Shown here piece after piece: positions 30,365-37,909 of a stretch of DNA of 43,157 nt (position 1 is its first letter; each line of letters begins with the position of its first letter). A program made the position numbers and the translations under genes. Origin of the DNA: Streptosporangiaceae bacterium (lineage in GTDB: Bacteria > Actinomycetota > Actinomycetes > Streptosporangiales > Streptosporangiaceae); NCBI GenBank assembly GCA_025934635.1, contig JAICWX010000035.1, positions 1 through 43,157 on the forward strand, read 5' to 3'. Under the pieces are notes generated by a model. It saw only the letters and a list, made by a program, of their open reading frames with translations, had not been told where the DNA came from and searched no databases.

Positions 30365-31777
30365 TCACCCGGCCAGGAACCGGGCGACCTCGGGCGCGGC
30401 GGGATTCCCGGCCGCACGGAACTGGACGGAGTGACCAGCCCGCGGCACCACGACCAGGTGACCGCCCGGGGCCAGCGCCGCCTCCGCGCGGGCACCCGCC
30501 AGCGGGGTCGACAGGTCGTGCGTTCCGGCCAGCAGCAGCATGGGAACCCGGGGCAGCCGAGGCCGGGCGCCCGCCGCGGCCGCCGGGACCGGGGTGGGCG
30601 GCCAGTACAGGCAGGTCTGGATGAAGCCGTTGCCGGCCGCCGTAGCCCGGTCGAAGGGCCAGACCTGGGCCGGCGTCAGCCGGGCGGCAGCGCGGGCCAG
30701 GGCGGCAGCGCGGGCGGCGATCGTCGTAGCGGGGCCACCCCACGGCATCGGCATGTCGGCGCACAGCGTGCTGGCGTGCAGTCCCTGGCTCAGCTGGCCG
30801 GACGCAGCGGTGTCGGCCGCGTGCACCCGGGCCATCAGCGCGCGCAGCCCGGCCGGCTGCCCGGCGGCGGCCGCGTGCAGCGCGGCGGGAACGCCCGGGA
30901 AGGTCGGGGCGCCGACGCTCATCGCCACCAGCGTGTCGAACAGGGCCGGCCCGTCGCGGTACCGGCGGACCACGGCGGCCAGGTCGGCCGCGGGATCGGA
31001 GCCGCACCGCCGCGCCGCGCAGGCATCCCGCAGCACCGCGGCGGTCTCCCGCATGCCCGCCAGCTGGAGCGGGTCCACGTTCCAGGTCGGGACCACCGAA
31101 TCCAGGATGAGCCGGTTCACCCGGTCCGGGTGGGCCAGCGCGAACTGCTCGGCGACGTAGGAGCCGTACGAGACTCCGTCCAGCGTGAGCCGGGTGACGC
31201 CGAGCGCGGCCCGCAGCGCCTCGATGTCGGCGACCGTGTCCGCCGTCGCGAAGAACCGGCGGTCCGGCCCGAGGGCGGCCGCGCACGAGCGGACCGCGGC
31301 GGGGGTGGGCACCGTCAGGTCCGACGCCCCCATCTGCCGCTGCAGCGCCGGGCAGTCCAGCGCGCCCGCCCCGGTGCCGCGCTGGTCGAGCATCACCATC
31401 CGGTAGCCGCGCAGCGCCGAGCCCAGCCGCGCCGCGATCTGCGACGCGAACGGGAGTCCCGGCTCGCCCGGGCCCCCGGTCAGGAACAGCAGCACGCCGC
31501 GCGGGGCCGCGCTGACGTCGGATTCCGCGACTCGCAGCGACAGCCGCCCCGGCGTCGCGCGGCCCGGATCGAGCCGGACCCGCAGCGACCCGCAGCGGAA
31601 CCCGGGGATATCCGGGCAGGCCCGCACGCCCACCAGCCCGGCCGGCCCGGGCTGAGCCGGCCCAGACACCGAAGGCTCCGGCTGAGCCGGCTTATCCACC
31701 GAACGAGTGCAGCCCGACGCCACCATCACCACGATCACCATCGCGGCCAGAACGCGCCCGACGGTTCTTCGCATCAT
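30365..31777 (-). CDS. Secreted alpha/beta hydrolase lipoprotein (tripeptidyl aminopeptidase-like)
   Basis: 470 residues. Signal peptide MMRRTVGRVLAAMVIVVMVA is followed by a lipobox (VASGC, Cys23), so the protein is anchored outside the membrane. The hydrolase domain shows LFLTGGPGEPGLPF, the oxyanion loop region, LDQRGTGAGALDCPALQ, nucleophile elbow GVSYGSYVAEQFA (Ser), a cap domain, LLLAGTHDLSTPL (Asp) and GHSVQF (His). This is the arrangement of actinomycete SlpD/SlpE and tripeptidyl aminopeptidases, which cleave peptides from exported proteins. Complete length. Neighbouring genes point the other way or are unrelated. Confidence 0.88.
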   Translation of the reverse strand: MMRRTVGRVLAAMVIVVMVASGCTRSVDKPAQPEPSVSGPAQPGPAGLVGVRACPDIPGFRCGSLRVRLDPGRATPGRLSLRVAESDVSAAPRGVLLFLTGGPGEPGLPFASQIAARLGSALRGYRMVMLDQRGTGAGALDCPALQRQMGASDLTVPTPAAVRSCAAALGPDRRFFATADTVADIEALRAALGVTRLTLDGVSYGSYVAEQFALAHPDRVNRLILDSVVPTWNVDPLQLAGMRETAAVLRDACAARRCGSDPAADLAAVVRRYRDGPALFDTLVAMSVGAPTFPGVPAALHAAAAGQPAGLRALMARVHAADTAASGQLSQGLHASTLCADMPMPWGGPATTIAARAAALARAAARLTPAQVWPFDRATAAGNGFIQTCLYWPPTPVPAAAAGARPRLPRVPMLLLAGTHDLSTPLAGARAEAALAPGGHLVVVPRAGHSVQFRAAGNPAAPEVARFLAG

Positions 31778-31804
31778 CTGGCTCGCATCATCTGGCCGGC
31801 GTCG

Positions 31805-32563
31805 TCAGGCGCGCCCGGTCGCCGCCCAGGCGATGGCGCTGACCTCGAAGGGGCCGTCGGGCAGCTGCCGCCGGCACTGCTCGCGCAGCGCGTTCCGGCG
31901 GTCGTCGTCCAGGCCGGCCAGGTAGGCCCCGGCCGGCCCGACGCCGAGCGTGAACGGCTCCCACCAGGACTCGAAATCTGCCTGGCGGACGCGGACGGTC
32001 AGCGTGGACGCCTGGACGGTGCTGATCCCGGCCTGCGAGAAGAGCCCGGCCAGGTGGCCTTCGCGGGCCCCCGCCAGGCCCGACTCGTCATCGGCGGCCG
32101 GGTCAAGCTCCCGCGCGGCCCGCCAGAATCCGCTCACCGGCCCGCGCCCGCCCGCGTGGTCCCAGACGCAGGCGGCGACGACCCCGCCGGGCCGGGTCAC
32201 CCGGGCCATCTGCCGCAGGCCGGCCACCGGGTCGGTCATGAAGTGGACGACCAGCTGCGCCAGCGCGGCGTCGAAGGTGTCGTCGGGGAAGGGCAGCCGC
32301 TCGGCGGCGGACTGCCGGATGTCGACCCCGGGCAGCCGCTCACGGGCCGCGGCGGCGAACGACGCGGACGGCTCGACCGCGCTGACGGCACCGGTGCCCG
32401 CCCGGCTCGCCAGCACGGCGGTCAGGGCCCCCGGCCCGCAGCCCACGTCGAGCACCCGCTGCCCGGGATCAATCCCGGCCAGGTCGGCGAACTGCACGGC
32501 GAGCGGCTCGGAGTACTGTCCCATGAACCGCAGGTAGGCGTCCGCGGTGACGTTGAAGCTCAC
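31805..32563 (-). CDS. Class I SAM-dependent methyltransferase
   Basis: About 252 residues with a UbiE/Methyltransf_11 fold. Motif I is VLDVGCGPGALTAVL, the acidic SAM contact is SAVEPSASF, post-I is AAERLPFPDDTFDAALAQ, and motif III is RVTRPGGVVAACVWD. Substrate unknown. The start is set at GTG 32563 (VSFNVTADAYLRFM); a TTG three codons upstream is the other option. The C-terminal part (SQAGISTVQASTLTVRVRQ) is typical of small-molecule methyltransferases. Stands next to the HhH gene on the same strand, with 22 bases between. Confidence 0.85.
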   Translation of the reverse strand: MSFNVTADAYLRFMGQYSEPLAVQFADLAGIDPGQRVLDVGCGPGALTAVLASRAGTGAVSAVEPSASFAAAARERLPGVDIRQSAAERLPFPDDTFDAALAQLVVHFMTDPVAGLRQMARVTRPGGVVAACVWDHAGGRGPVSGFWRAARELDPAADDESGLAGAREGHLAGLFSQAGISTVQASTLTVRVRQADFESWWEPFTLGVGPAGAYLAGLDDDRRNALREQCRRQLPDGPFEVSAIAWAATGRA

Positions 32564-32585
32564 ACAGGCCAACCTACCCCCGGCG

Positions 32586-32804
32586 TCAGCCGAGGGACCG
32601 GCCCTGCTCCTGCAGGGCTTCCTGCAGGAGGCGCAGCGCCTTCGGGCCCACGCCGTGCAGCCGGCCCAGCTCGGCGGCGGGCACGCCGTCCAGCTGCGCG
32701 AGCCGGGTATAGCCGGCCGCCGTCAGCGCCCGGGTGGCCGGCGCCCCGATGTTCGCGGGCAGGGCCGCGTCAGGTGAAGCCATGACCAGGATCATAGCGC
32801 TCAC
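32586..32804 (-). CDS. Small helix-hairpin-helix protein
   Basis: 72 residues or fewer: LPANIGAPATRALTAAGYTR, LAQLDGVPAAELGRLHGVGP, KALRLLQEALQEQGRSLG. The second half is a clear helix-hairpin-helix (GVPAAELGRLHGVGPKALRLL) like the RNA polymerase alpha C-terminal domain and RuvA, which bind DNA without sequence preference. Start could be GTG 32804 or ATG 32783 (MASPDAALPANIG). It may be co-transcribed with the methyltransferase downstream. Conserved small proteins of this type occur widely in actinomycetes. Confidence 0.82.
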   Translation of the reverse strand: MSAMILVMASPDAALPANIGAPATRALTAAGYTRLAQLDGVPAAELGRLHGVGPKALRLLQEALQEQGRSLG

Positions 32805-32825
32805 CCGCCCGCTGACCTGGCACCC

Positions 32826-33179
32826 TTAGCGCCGGTAGTAGTCGTCCTCATACCGGGGCGGCGGCATCTCGTCCGCCGGCCCGTCCTCGCGGTAGACCGC
32901 CCGCTCCTCGCGGTAAACGGGCTCGCCGCGGTACGCGGGCTCCTCGCGGTACACCCGCTCCTCCCGCGCGACCGGGACGTCCCGCTGGTAGACGGGGCGG
33001 CGGCTGCGGGACGACCAAGGCGCCCATACCACCATCCAGAGCACCACGCCGAGAACGCCGACGAGCATCAAGATGTCGCCGATCGTGTTGATGTTGATGC
33101 CATGGGTCGAGACGGTGGAGATCCCGAACCGCAGGATGGCTCCCACCGCGATGAGCACTAGGCCTGCACCGATCCTCAT
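32826..33179 (-). CDS. DUF6458-like membrane protein with Tyr/Arg/Glu-rich tail
   Basis: About 117 residues. Two helices (MRIGAGLVLIAVGAILRFGI at the start; IGDILMLVGVLGVVLWMVVW at about 35-55) form the DUF6458 pattern, in which the segment between has NINTIG. A cytosolic tail of about 60 residues repeats YREE- and YRGEP-like units (VYREEPAYRGEPVYREE), ending DDYYRR. GAGAGG is 9 bases before ATG 33179; a GTG at 33185 is too close. The tail is low-complexity and highly charged. Function unknown; possibly membrane-stress related. Confidence 0.8.
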   Translation of the reverse strand: MRIGAGLVLIAVGAILRFGISTVSTHGININTIGDILMLVGVLGVVLWMVVWAPWSSRSRRPVYQRDVPVAREERVYREEPAYRGEPVYREERAVYREDGPADEMPPPRYEDDYYRR

Positions 33180-33232
33180 GGTCACGCACCTCTCTGAGGC
33201 AGTTGCGGTCAGTCGTCACCACTGCCCTGTGC

Positions 33233-33252
33233 GCGCCCGCCCAAACGGGCGC
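33233..33252. terminator. GC-rich hairpin in the 33180-33391 intergenic region
   Basis: GCGCCCG-CCCAAA-CGGGCGC, a perfect 7-bp stem with a 6-base loop. It lies between divergent genes and may be a leader hairpin or regulator site rather than a true terminator. The rest of this gap shows only the sigma gene's promoter. Confidence 0.4.
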
Positions 33253-33391
33253 CCCGGCGAGTACCCGAACCATGCTATTCCCGACGTTGGCTGACAAACC
33301 AGTGACGGATTTAGGGCTGTGAGTGAGACTGTGCGGGGTAGGGCTGCGGTTTGTGCTGCGGCGCGTGGTATGCCGGGCCGATACTTGACCG

Positions 33392-33970
33392 GTGATCGGT
33401 GCCGCGTTCCGGGACACACTGGCCGACGCCAAGGCCGGCGATGAGGCAGCCTTCACTCGCCTGTTCCGTGACGTGCAGCCGGCCCTGCTGCGGTACCTGC
33501 GGCTGATCGCGCCCGACGCCGATGACGTGGCCGGCGATACCTGGCTGCAGGTGGTGGGGGGCCTGGGCCGCTTCCGCGGCGAGGAGCAGGAGTTCCGGGC
33601 CTGGCTGTTCACCATCGCCCGGCACCGGGCGGCGGATTCCGGGCGGTCACGGGCCCGGCGGCCCGCCATCCCCCTCGAGATGACCGAAGCGGAGCAGCAG
33701 CCGACCCTCTCCGATGCCGCCGATCAGGCGCTGGAGGCGGTTTCCACGCAGGCGGTGCTGGAGCTGATCGCGTCGCTGCCGGGCGACCAGGCCGAGATCA
33801 TCCTGCTGCGGGTGGTGGCCGGCCTCGAGGCGCGCGAGGTGGCGCGCATCGTGGGCAAGTCCCCGGGCGCCGTCCGGGTGGCAGCGCACCGTGGCCTGCG
33901 CAAACTCGCTGACCGGACCAGATGGCCGAATACCGAGCAGGCCGGTGCGAGACCAGGTGTAACACATTGA
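33392..33970 (+). CDS. ECF-type RNA polymerase sigma factor
   Basis: 192-residue sigma-70 family protein. Region 2 spans about 12-80: DEAAFTRLFRDVQPALLRYL, DADDVAGDTWLQVVGGLGRF, WLFTIARHRAADSGRSRARR. Region 4 spans about 118-175: LIASLPGDQAEIILLRVVAG, LEAREVARIVGKSPGAVRVA, AHRGLRKLADR, with the helix-turn-helix at the -35-binding position. GTG 33392 has no ribosome site; GATACT at 33381-33386 lies 5 bases upstream and suggests a leaderless mRNA. The next gene starts inside its stop codon (TTGA), and that product is a probable membrane partner, so this is a sigma/partner pair with a methyltransferase added. Confidence 0.9.
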   Translation: MIGAAFRDTLADAKAGDEAAFTRLFRDVQPALLRYLRLIAPDADDVAGDTWLQVVGGLGRFRGEEQEFRAWLFTIARHRAADSGRSRARRPAIPLEMTEAEQQPTLSDAADQALEAVSTQAVLELIASLPGDQAEIILLRVVAGLEAREVARIVGKSPGAVRVAAHRGLRKLADRTRWPNTEQAGARPGVTH

Positions 33971-34806
33971 GCGAGCCCGACGCTATGCATCATGAGATGC
34001 CTGGGTTCTTCCCCGGCCGGCCCGGCGGCGAGCACGACGAGCCGCTGCTGGACATGCTATTGGAGCGGCGCCCCCTCCCCCCCGGGGCGCCGCCAGAGAT
34101 GCATGACCTGGCGCGTATGCTCGCCGCCGCGGCCGGGCCGGCTGAACCCGGGGACCTGGCCGGAGAGGACGCCGCGCGAGCGGCGTTCACCCGGCTGAGG
34201 TCTCCGGCCGGTGTCTCCCATGCTGCCCCGCGGTCAGCCCGGCACCGGCTGGCCGTGCGACCAGCACGCGGCAGACTCCCCCTAGTGGCCGCGCTGGCAG
34301 TGGCAGCAGCGGGGCTGGGCAGCGCGACCGCCGCATACGCGGGTGCGCTGCCCAGCCCGATACAGCACATCGCGCACGAGATCATCGGAGCCCCGCCGCC
34401 GAAGTACGACATATCCCGGCGGGCGCCCGTCATCAGCAGCAGCTCTCCGGCGCCGGCCTCCCGGGTCAGCACCCCCGCGACCCGCAGGACGCTGCGGGTA
34501 TCGGACCCCTCGGCCCGCCCGACGCCCAGTGGCAACTGGCGCTGGAACTCGAAAAACCCGAGGTACAAGCCGGCACCTTCCCTTGCCAGCTGCCAGCCCG
34601 CCCCGGCCGCGACCCAGAACCAGGCGCACCCGACTCCGACCCCGACCCCGAGCCCGAGTCACCTCAGCCCGTCGCTGGGCGCGGGCAGCAGCCTCGGCCC
34701 GCATCAGTCGCAGGCGGTGCGCGATCCGGTGTCGCCCCTGCCTTCGGCGTCCAGCTCGACCCCGCAGCCCTCGGGGACCGACTGCCCGGCTCTCCCCAGC
34801 AAGTGA
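33967..34806 (+). CDS. Membrane protein paired with ECF sigma (possible anti-sigma)
   Basis: About 279 residues from TTG 33967, which overlaps the sigma stop; ATG 33985 is an alternative. AGGTG lies 7 bases before the TTG. The cytosolic N-terminus (about 1-95) has EPLLDMLLERRPLPPGAPPE and LARMLAAAAGP, a pattern found after many actinomycete ECF genes. One membrane helix follows (RLPLVAALAVAAAGLGSATA, about 110-130). The external C-terminus is rich in Ser, Pro and Thr (PTPTPTPSPSHLSPSLG) and probably crosses the wall. No zinc anti-sigma motif (HxxxCxxC) is present. The gene overlaps the methyltransferase start (GTGA). Confidence 0.75.
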   Translation: MSEPDAMHHEMPGFFPGRPGGEHDEPLLDMLLERRPLPPGAPPEMHDLARMLAAAAGPAEPGDLAGEDAARAAFTRLRSPAGVSHAAPRSARHRLAVRPARGRLPLVAALAVAAAGLGSATAAYAGALPSPIQHIAHEIIGAPPPKYDISRRAPVISSSSPAPASRVSTPATRRTLRVSDPSARPTPSGNWRWNSKNPRYKPAPSLASCQPAPAATQNQAHPTPTPTPSPSHLSPSLGAGSSLGPHQSQAVRDPVSPLPSASSSTPQPSGTDCPALPSK

Positions 34807-35570
34807 CCGTGCCCGGTGATCATGTCCTGCGCAACCGCGCCGCGTGGGACCAGTGGGCGGCCGACTACGCCGCCGCGGGCCTGCGCAGCTGGTCGGCGGC
34901 CGAGCCGTCCTGGGGTATCTGGGGCATCGCCGAGGCGCAAGCGGAGGTCCTGCCGCACGAGCTGAGCGGCCTCGACAGCATCGAGCTCGGCTGCGGCACC
35001 GGCTACATCTCGGCCTGGCTGGCGCGCCGTGGCGCACGGTCAGCAGCCCTGGACAACTCGCCGGCTCAGCTGGCGACCGCGCGGGAGCTGCAGCAGCGTT
35101 TCGGGCTTCATTTCCCCCTCTTCCACGCCAACGCCGAGCGGGCCCCGTTCGCCGACGCCAGCTTCGACCTGGCTATCAGCGAGTACGGCGCCAGCGTCTG
35201 GTGTGACCCGTACGCCTGGATCCCCGAGGCCGCCCGGCTGCTACGCCCCGGCGGCCAGCTGATCTTCCTGGTCAACTCGGTCCTGCTGATGCTGACAGTG
35301 CCCGACGAGGACGAGGTGCCGGCCGGCGACCGGCTGCTGCGCCCGTACTTCGGCATGCACCGGTTCGAATGGCCCGACGACGACTCGGTGGAGTTCCATC
35401 TCGGCCATGGCGACATGATCCGGCTGCTCAGGCGCTGCGGCCTGGAGGTCGAGGACCTCCTGGAGCTCCGCCCGGAACCGGATTCGGTCTCCTCGCACCC
35501 GCTGGCCACCCTCGAATGGGCTCGGCAGTGGCCCTGCGAGGAAGTCTGGAAGGCGCGTAAGCTCCGCTGA
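34803..35570 (+). CDS. Class I SAM-dependent methyltransferase, sigma operon
   Basis: 255 residues. Motif I is SIELGCGTGYISAWLARRG, followed by AALDNSPAQLATAR, NAERAPFADASFDLAISEYG and EAARLLRPGGQLIFLVNSVL. The N-terminal RNRAAWDQWAADYAAAG is a common start in this group. GTG 34803 overlaps the preceding stop, so it is translated with the sigma-factor operon. The substrate is unknown; a stress-related metabolite or a product of the sigma regulon is possible. Confidence 0.85.
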   Translation: MTVPGDHVLRNRAAWDQWAADYAAAGLRSWSAAEPSWGIWGIAEAQAEVLPHELSGLDSIELGCGTGYISAWLARRGARSAALDNSPAQLATARELQQRFGLHFPLFHANAERAPFADASFDLAISEYGASVWCDPYAWIPEAARLLRPGGQLIFLVNSVLLMLTVPDEDEVPAGDRLLRPYFGMHRFEWPDDDSVEFHLGHGDMIRLLRRCGLEVEDLLELRPEPDSVSSHPLATLEWARQWPCEEVWKARKLR

Positions 35571-35574
35571 CGCG

Positions 35575-35874
35575 TCACTCGCAGGCGGTGACCCCGCCGA
35601 CGACCCACCGGCCCGCCTTGTTCTTCACTACGTCAACCGAGTCGTTCCCCGCGGTGAACGTCACGCCGCCCGCGCTGCGGTCCTTCGCCGCCCAGCCGGT
35701 GACCGACAGCCACTGCTCGTGCCGGGCGAGTACCGAGTTCAGGGCCTGCCGCGGCGTCTGGTAGCCAGGCCCTTCGCCGTTCGAGTCCTGGACGCCGCAC
35801 GCCGAGCCCTGCTGTCCGCAGCCGCTCACCCCGGCGACTGCCAGGCAGCTCAATACCGCCACGGCGACGTGCAT
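35575..35874 (-). CDS. Small secreted lipoprotein
   Basis: 99 residues. MHVAVAVLSCLAVAGVSGC is a signal peptide with lipobox (VSGC), and a second Cys-containing stretch (GSACGVQDSNG) follows. The mature part has VLARHEQWLSVTGWAAKDRS, AGNDSVDVVKNKAGRWVVGG and ends VTACE, a small wall-associated domain with paired cysteines. AGAGG is 7 bases from ATG 35874, better spaced than the GTG at 35880. Function unknown. It converges on the methyltransferase gene with 4 bases between stops. Confidence 0.75.
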   Translation of the reverse strand: MHVAVAVLSCLAVAGVSGCGQQGSACGVQDSNGEGPGYQTPRQALNSVLARHEQWLSVTGWAAKDRSAGGVTFTAGNDSVDVVKNKAGRWVVGGVTACE

Positions 35875-35919
35875 GCGCACGCCTCTTATTCTGCTTGATG
35901 GACGACGAGGGAGGAATGC

Positions 35920-36858
35920 GTGAGCGAACAGGAAAGTGGCGCCGCCGGGCCGCCCTGGACAGCGGGCGCGGCCTGGATCGACGGGCGTTACTGCCCGATC
36001 GGGGACGCCCGGATCTCAGTGCTCGACCTGGGCGTGACCCGCTCGGACTGCACCTATGACGTGGTACACGTCTGGCAGGGCCGGTTCTACCGGCTCGACG
36101 CCCACCTGGACCGGTTCGCGGTCAGCATGGCCCGGCTGCGGCTCGATCCCGGCCAGGACCGCGCTGGGATCGAGGACATCCTGCACGGCTGCGTCCGCCG
36201 GGCGGGGCTGCGCGACGCCTACGTGTCCATGACCTGCACTCGGGGCCGGATGCTGCCAGGCAGCCGCGACCTGCGCACCGCGCGGAGCAACGTCTACTGC
36301 TACGCCCTGCCCTTCATCTGGATCAGCCGCCCCGAGCAGCAGGAGACCGGGGCGCGGATGCGGATCAGCGAGCTCACCCGCATCCCGCCGCAGAGCGTGG
36401 ACCCGGCGGTTAAGAACTACCACTGGCTGGATCTGGACCTGGCCCTGCTGGACGCCTACGACCACGACGCCGACCTGGTGGTGCTGCGCGACCTGTCCGG
36501 CGCGATCACCGAGGGCGCCGGCTACAACGTGTTCGCCCACGTGGACGGGCGCTGGCTGACGCCAGGCCTCGGCACGCTGGCGGGCATCACCCGGCGCTCG
36601 CTGATCGAACTCGCCCGCGAGGCCGGCCAGCGCGTGGACGAGGGCCAGCTGACCGCGGACGACCTGCTCCGGGCGGATGAGGTCCTGGTCACCTCCACGG
36701 CCGGCGGGATTATGCCGGTCACCGTCGTGGACGGCGCCCCGGTCGGCGCCGGCACCCCCGGCCCCCTGACCCGCGACCTCAAGGACCGCTACTGGGCCAG
36801 CCACCAGGACCCGCGCTACTCCACCCCCGTCCGCTACGAGACCCCGCCTGACGGCTAG
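35920..36858 (+). CDS. PLP-dependent aminotransferase class IV
   Basis: 312-residue fold-type IV enzyme (branched-chain aminotransferase, D-amino acid aminotransferase, aminodeoxychorismate lyase group). Evidence: WIDGRYCPIGDARISVLDLG, VTRSDCTYDVVHVWQGRFYR, the PLP lysine in DPAVKNYHWLDLDLALLDAY, SGAITEGAGYNVFAHVDGRW and VLVTSTAGGIMPVTVVDG. The Tyr-Asp in CTYDVVHVW and Glu in TEGAGYN match the class. GTG 35920 has GGGAGG about 7 bases upstream. The class member cannot be settled; the sequence resembles ilvE-like transaminases more than lyases. Its 3' end overlaps the next gene's 3' end by four bases. Confidence 0.86.
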   Translation: MSEQESGAAGPPWTAGAAWIDGRYCPIGDARISVLDLGVTRSDCTYDVVHVWQGRFYRLDAHLDRFAVSMARLRLDPGQDRAGIEDILHGCVRRAGLRDAYVSMTCTRGRMLPGSRDLRTARSNVYCYALPFIWISRPEQQETGARMRISELTRIPPQSVDPAVKNYHWLDLDLALLDAYDHDADLVVLRDLSGAITEGAGYNVFAHVDGRWLTPGLGTLAGITRRSLIELAREAGQRVDEGQLTADDLLRADEVLVTSTAGGIMPVTVVDGAPVGAGTPGPLTRDLKDRYWASHQDPRYSTPVRYETPPDG

Positions 36859-37757
36859 CCGCCCAGGTGCCGCACGAACCAGTCCCGGGCCGGCCCGCTG
36901 GAACCCTCGAAGCCCACGGTGTAGGCGTCGAAATGCCCGCCCGGCATGATGATGAGCTCCTTGGGCTGGTGCGCCGTGTCGAACGCGGCGATGGCGAGCT
37001 CCGAGGGCACCAGGTGGTCGCCCACGGCGACTAGCAGCAGCAGCGGCGTCGGGCTGATCCACGGCAGGTAGGTGCCCGGCTCGTACTCGGTGAACATCTC
37101 CACGCTGCGCAGCGTGACCTCGTTCCGCCACGACGGGGCGCGGGTGTCCCCGGTGCTGGAGAACCAGTCCCACGAGTCCGGCGTCGGCAGCGCCGACGCA
37201 GCCAGCGGGTCCTTGTCGACCACCGGCACCATGGCCGGCGGCTTGCCCTGGAAGCGCGCCAGCCGGTCGGCGTCGAACATCTCGCGGAACCCGGCGATGA
37301 AATCGGACCGCACCAGGGCCCGCAGGTTGGCGTGGCCGCTGATCAGCGGCACCTGGCTCACCACGGCCTTGACCCGGCGGTCGATCGCCGCCACGACCAG
37401 GACATGGCCGCCGGAGTAGCTGCTGCCCCAGATCCCGATCCGCTGCGGGTCCACCTCGGGCACCGTGCACAGGTACGTGATGGCGTGCCGGTAGTCACGG
37501 ACCTGCGCCCACGGGTCGATCTCCTGCCGCGGCTCCCCGTCGCTGGCGCCGAAGCAGCGGTTGTCGAAGACCAGCGCGTTCAGCCCGGCCGCGGCGAACG
37601 CCTCGGCGAAGCGGTCCAGGTACATCTCCTTGACCGCGGAGAAGCCGTGCGCCATCACCACGGCCGGCCCCGGAGCCGAGCCGGCGCCCTCCGCCGGATA
37701 GAACCAGCCGCGCAAGGTGACGCCCTCGGCGTCGAACTCGATATCCCGTCGGGTCAT
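36855..37757 (-). CDS. Alpha/beta hydrolase (S15/dienelactone hydrolase-like)
   Basis: 300-residue cytosolic hydrolase. AHGFSAVKEMYLDRFAEAFA opens the fold; nucleophile GSSYSGGHVL (Ser in IGIWGSSYSGG), acid in VAVGDHLVP and His in MPGGHFDAYTVGFEG complete the triad. Similar proteins hydrolyse esters or polyketide and peptide substrates. ATG 37757 has GGTGGTC upstream; the ribosome site is weak. A large inverted repeat (37835-37883) lies on its upstream side, downstream of the fused monooxygenase gene. Confidence 0.85.
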   Translation of the reverse strand: MTRRDIEFDAEGVTLRGWFYPAEGAGSAPGPAVVMAHGFSAVKEMYLDRFAEAFAAAGLNALVFDNRCFGASDGEPRQEIDPWAQVRDYRHAITYLCTVPEVDPQRIGIWGSSYSGGHVLVVAAIDRRVKAVVSQVPLISGHANLRALVRSDFIAGFREMFDADRLARFQGKPPAMVPVVDKDPLAASALPTPDSWDWFSSTGDTRAPSWRNEVTLRSVEMFTEYEPGTYLPWISPTPLLLLVAVGDHLVPSELAIAAFDTAHQPKELIIMPGGHFDAYTVGFEGSSGPARDWFVRHLGG

Positions 37758-37834
37758 CGGGGACCACCTCCACCCTCAGTCTCATCCGACTCGGCACGCT
37801 GGTCCACCCCTGTCCCAGGCTGAGACGAATGGTG

Positions 37835-37883
37835 GATCTTTCGTCAGTTCCGGCCCGCAGAGGGGCGGAACTGACGAACGATC
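37835..37883. terminator. Large inverted repeat, 18-bp arms
   Basis: GATCTTTCGTCAGTTCCG and CGGAACTGACGAACGATC, one mismatch, 13-base loop. It begins 27 bases after the monooxygenase stop (37910), so it most likely terminates that minus-strand transcript. Its length is beyond a typical terminator, so a mobile palindromic repeat is also possible. Confidence 0.65.
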
Positions 37884-37909
37884 CCAGGACGCCGGCGTCG
37901 GGCCAGCTC

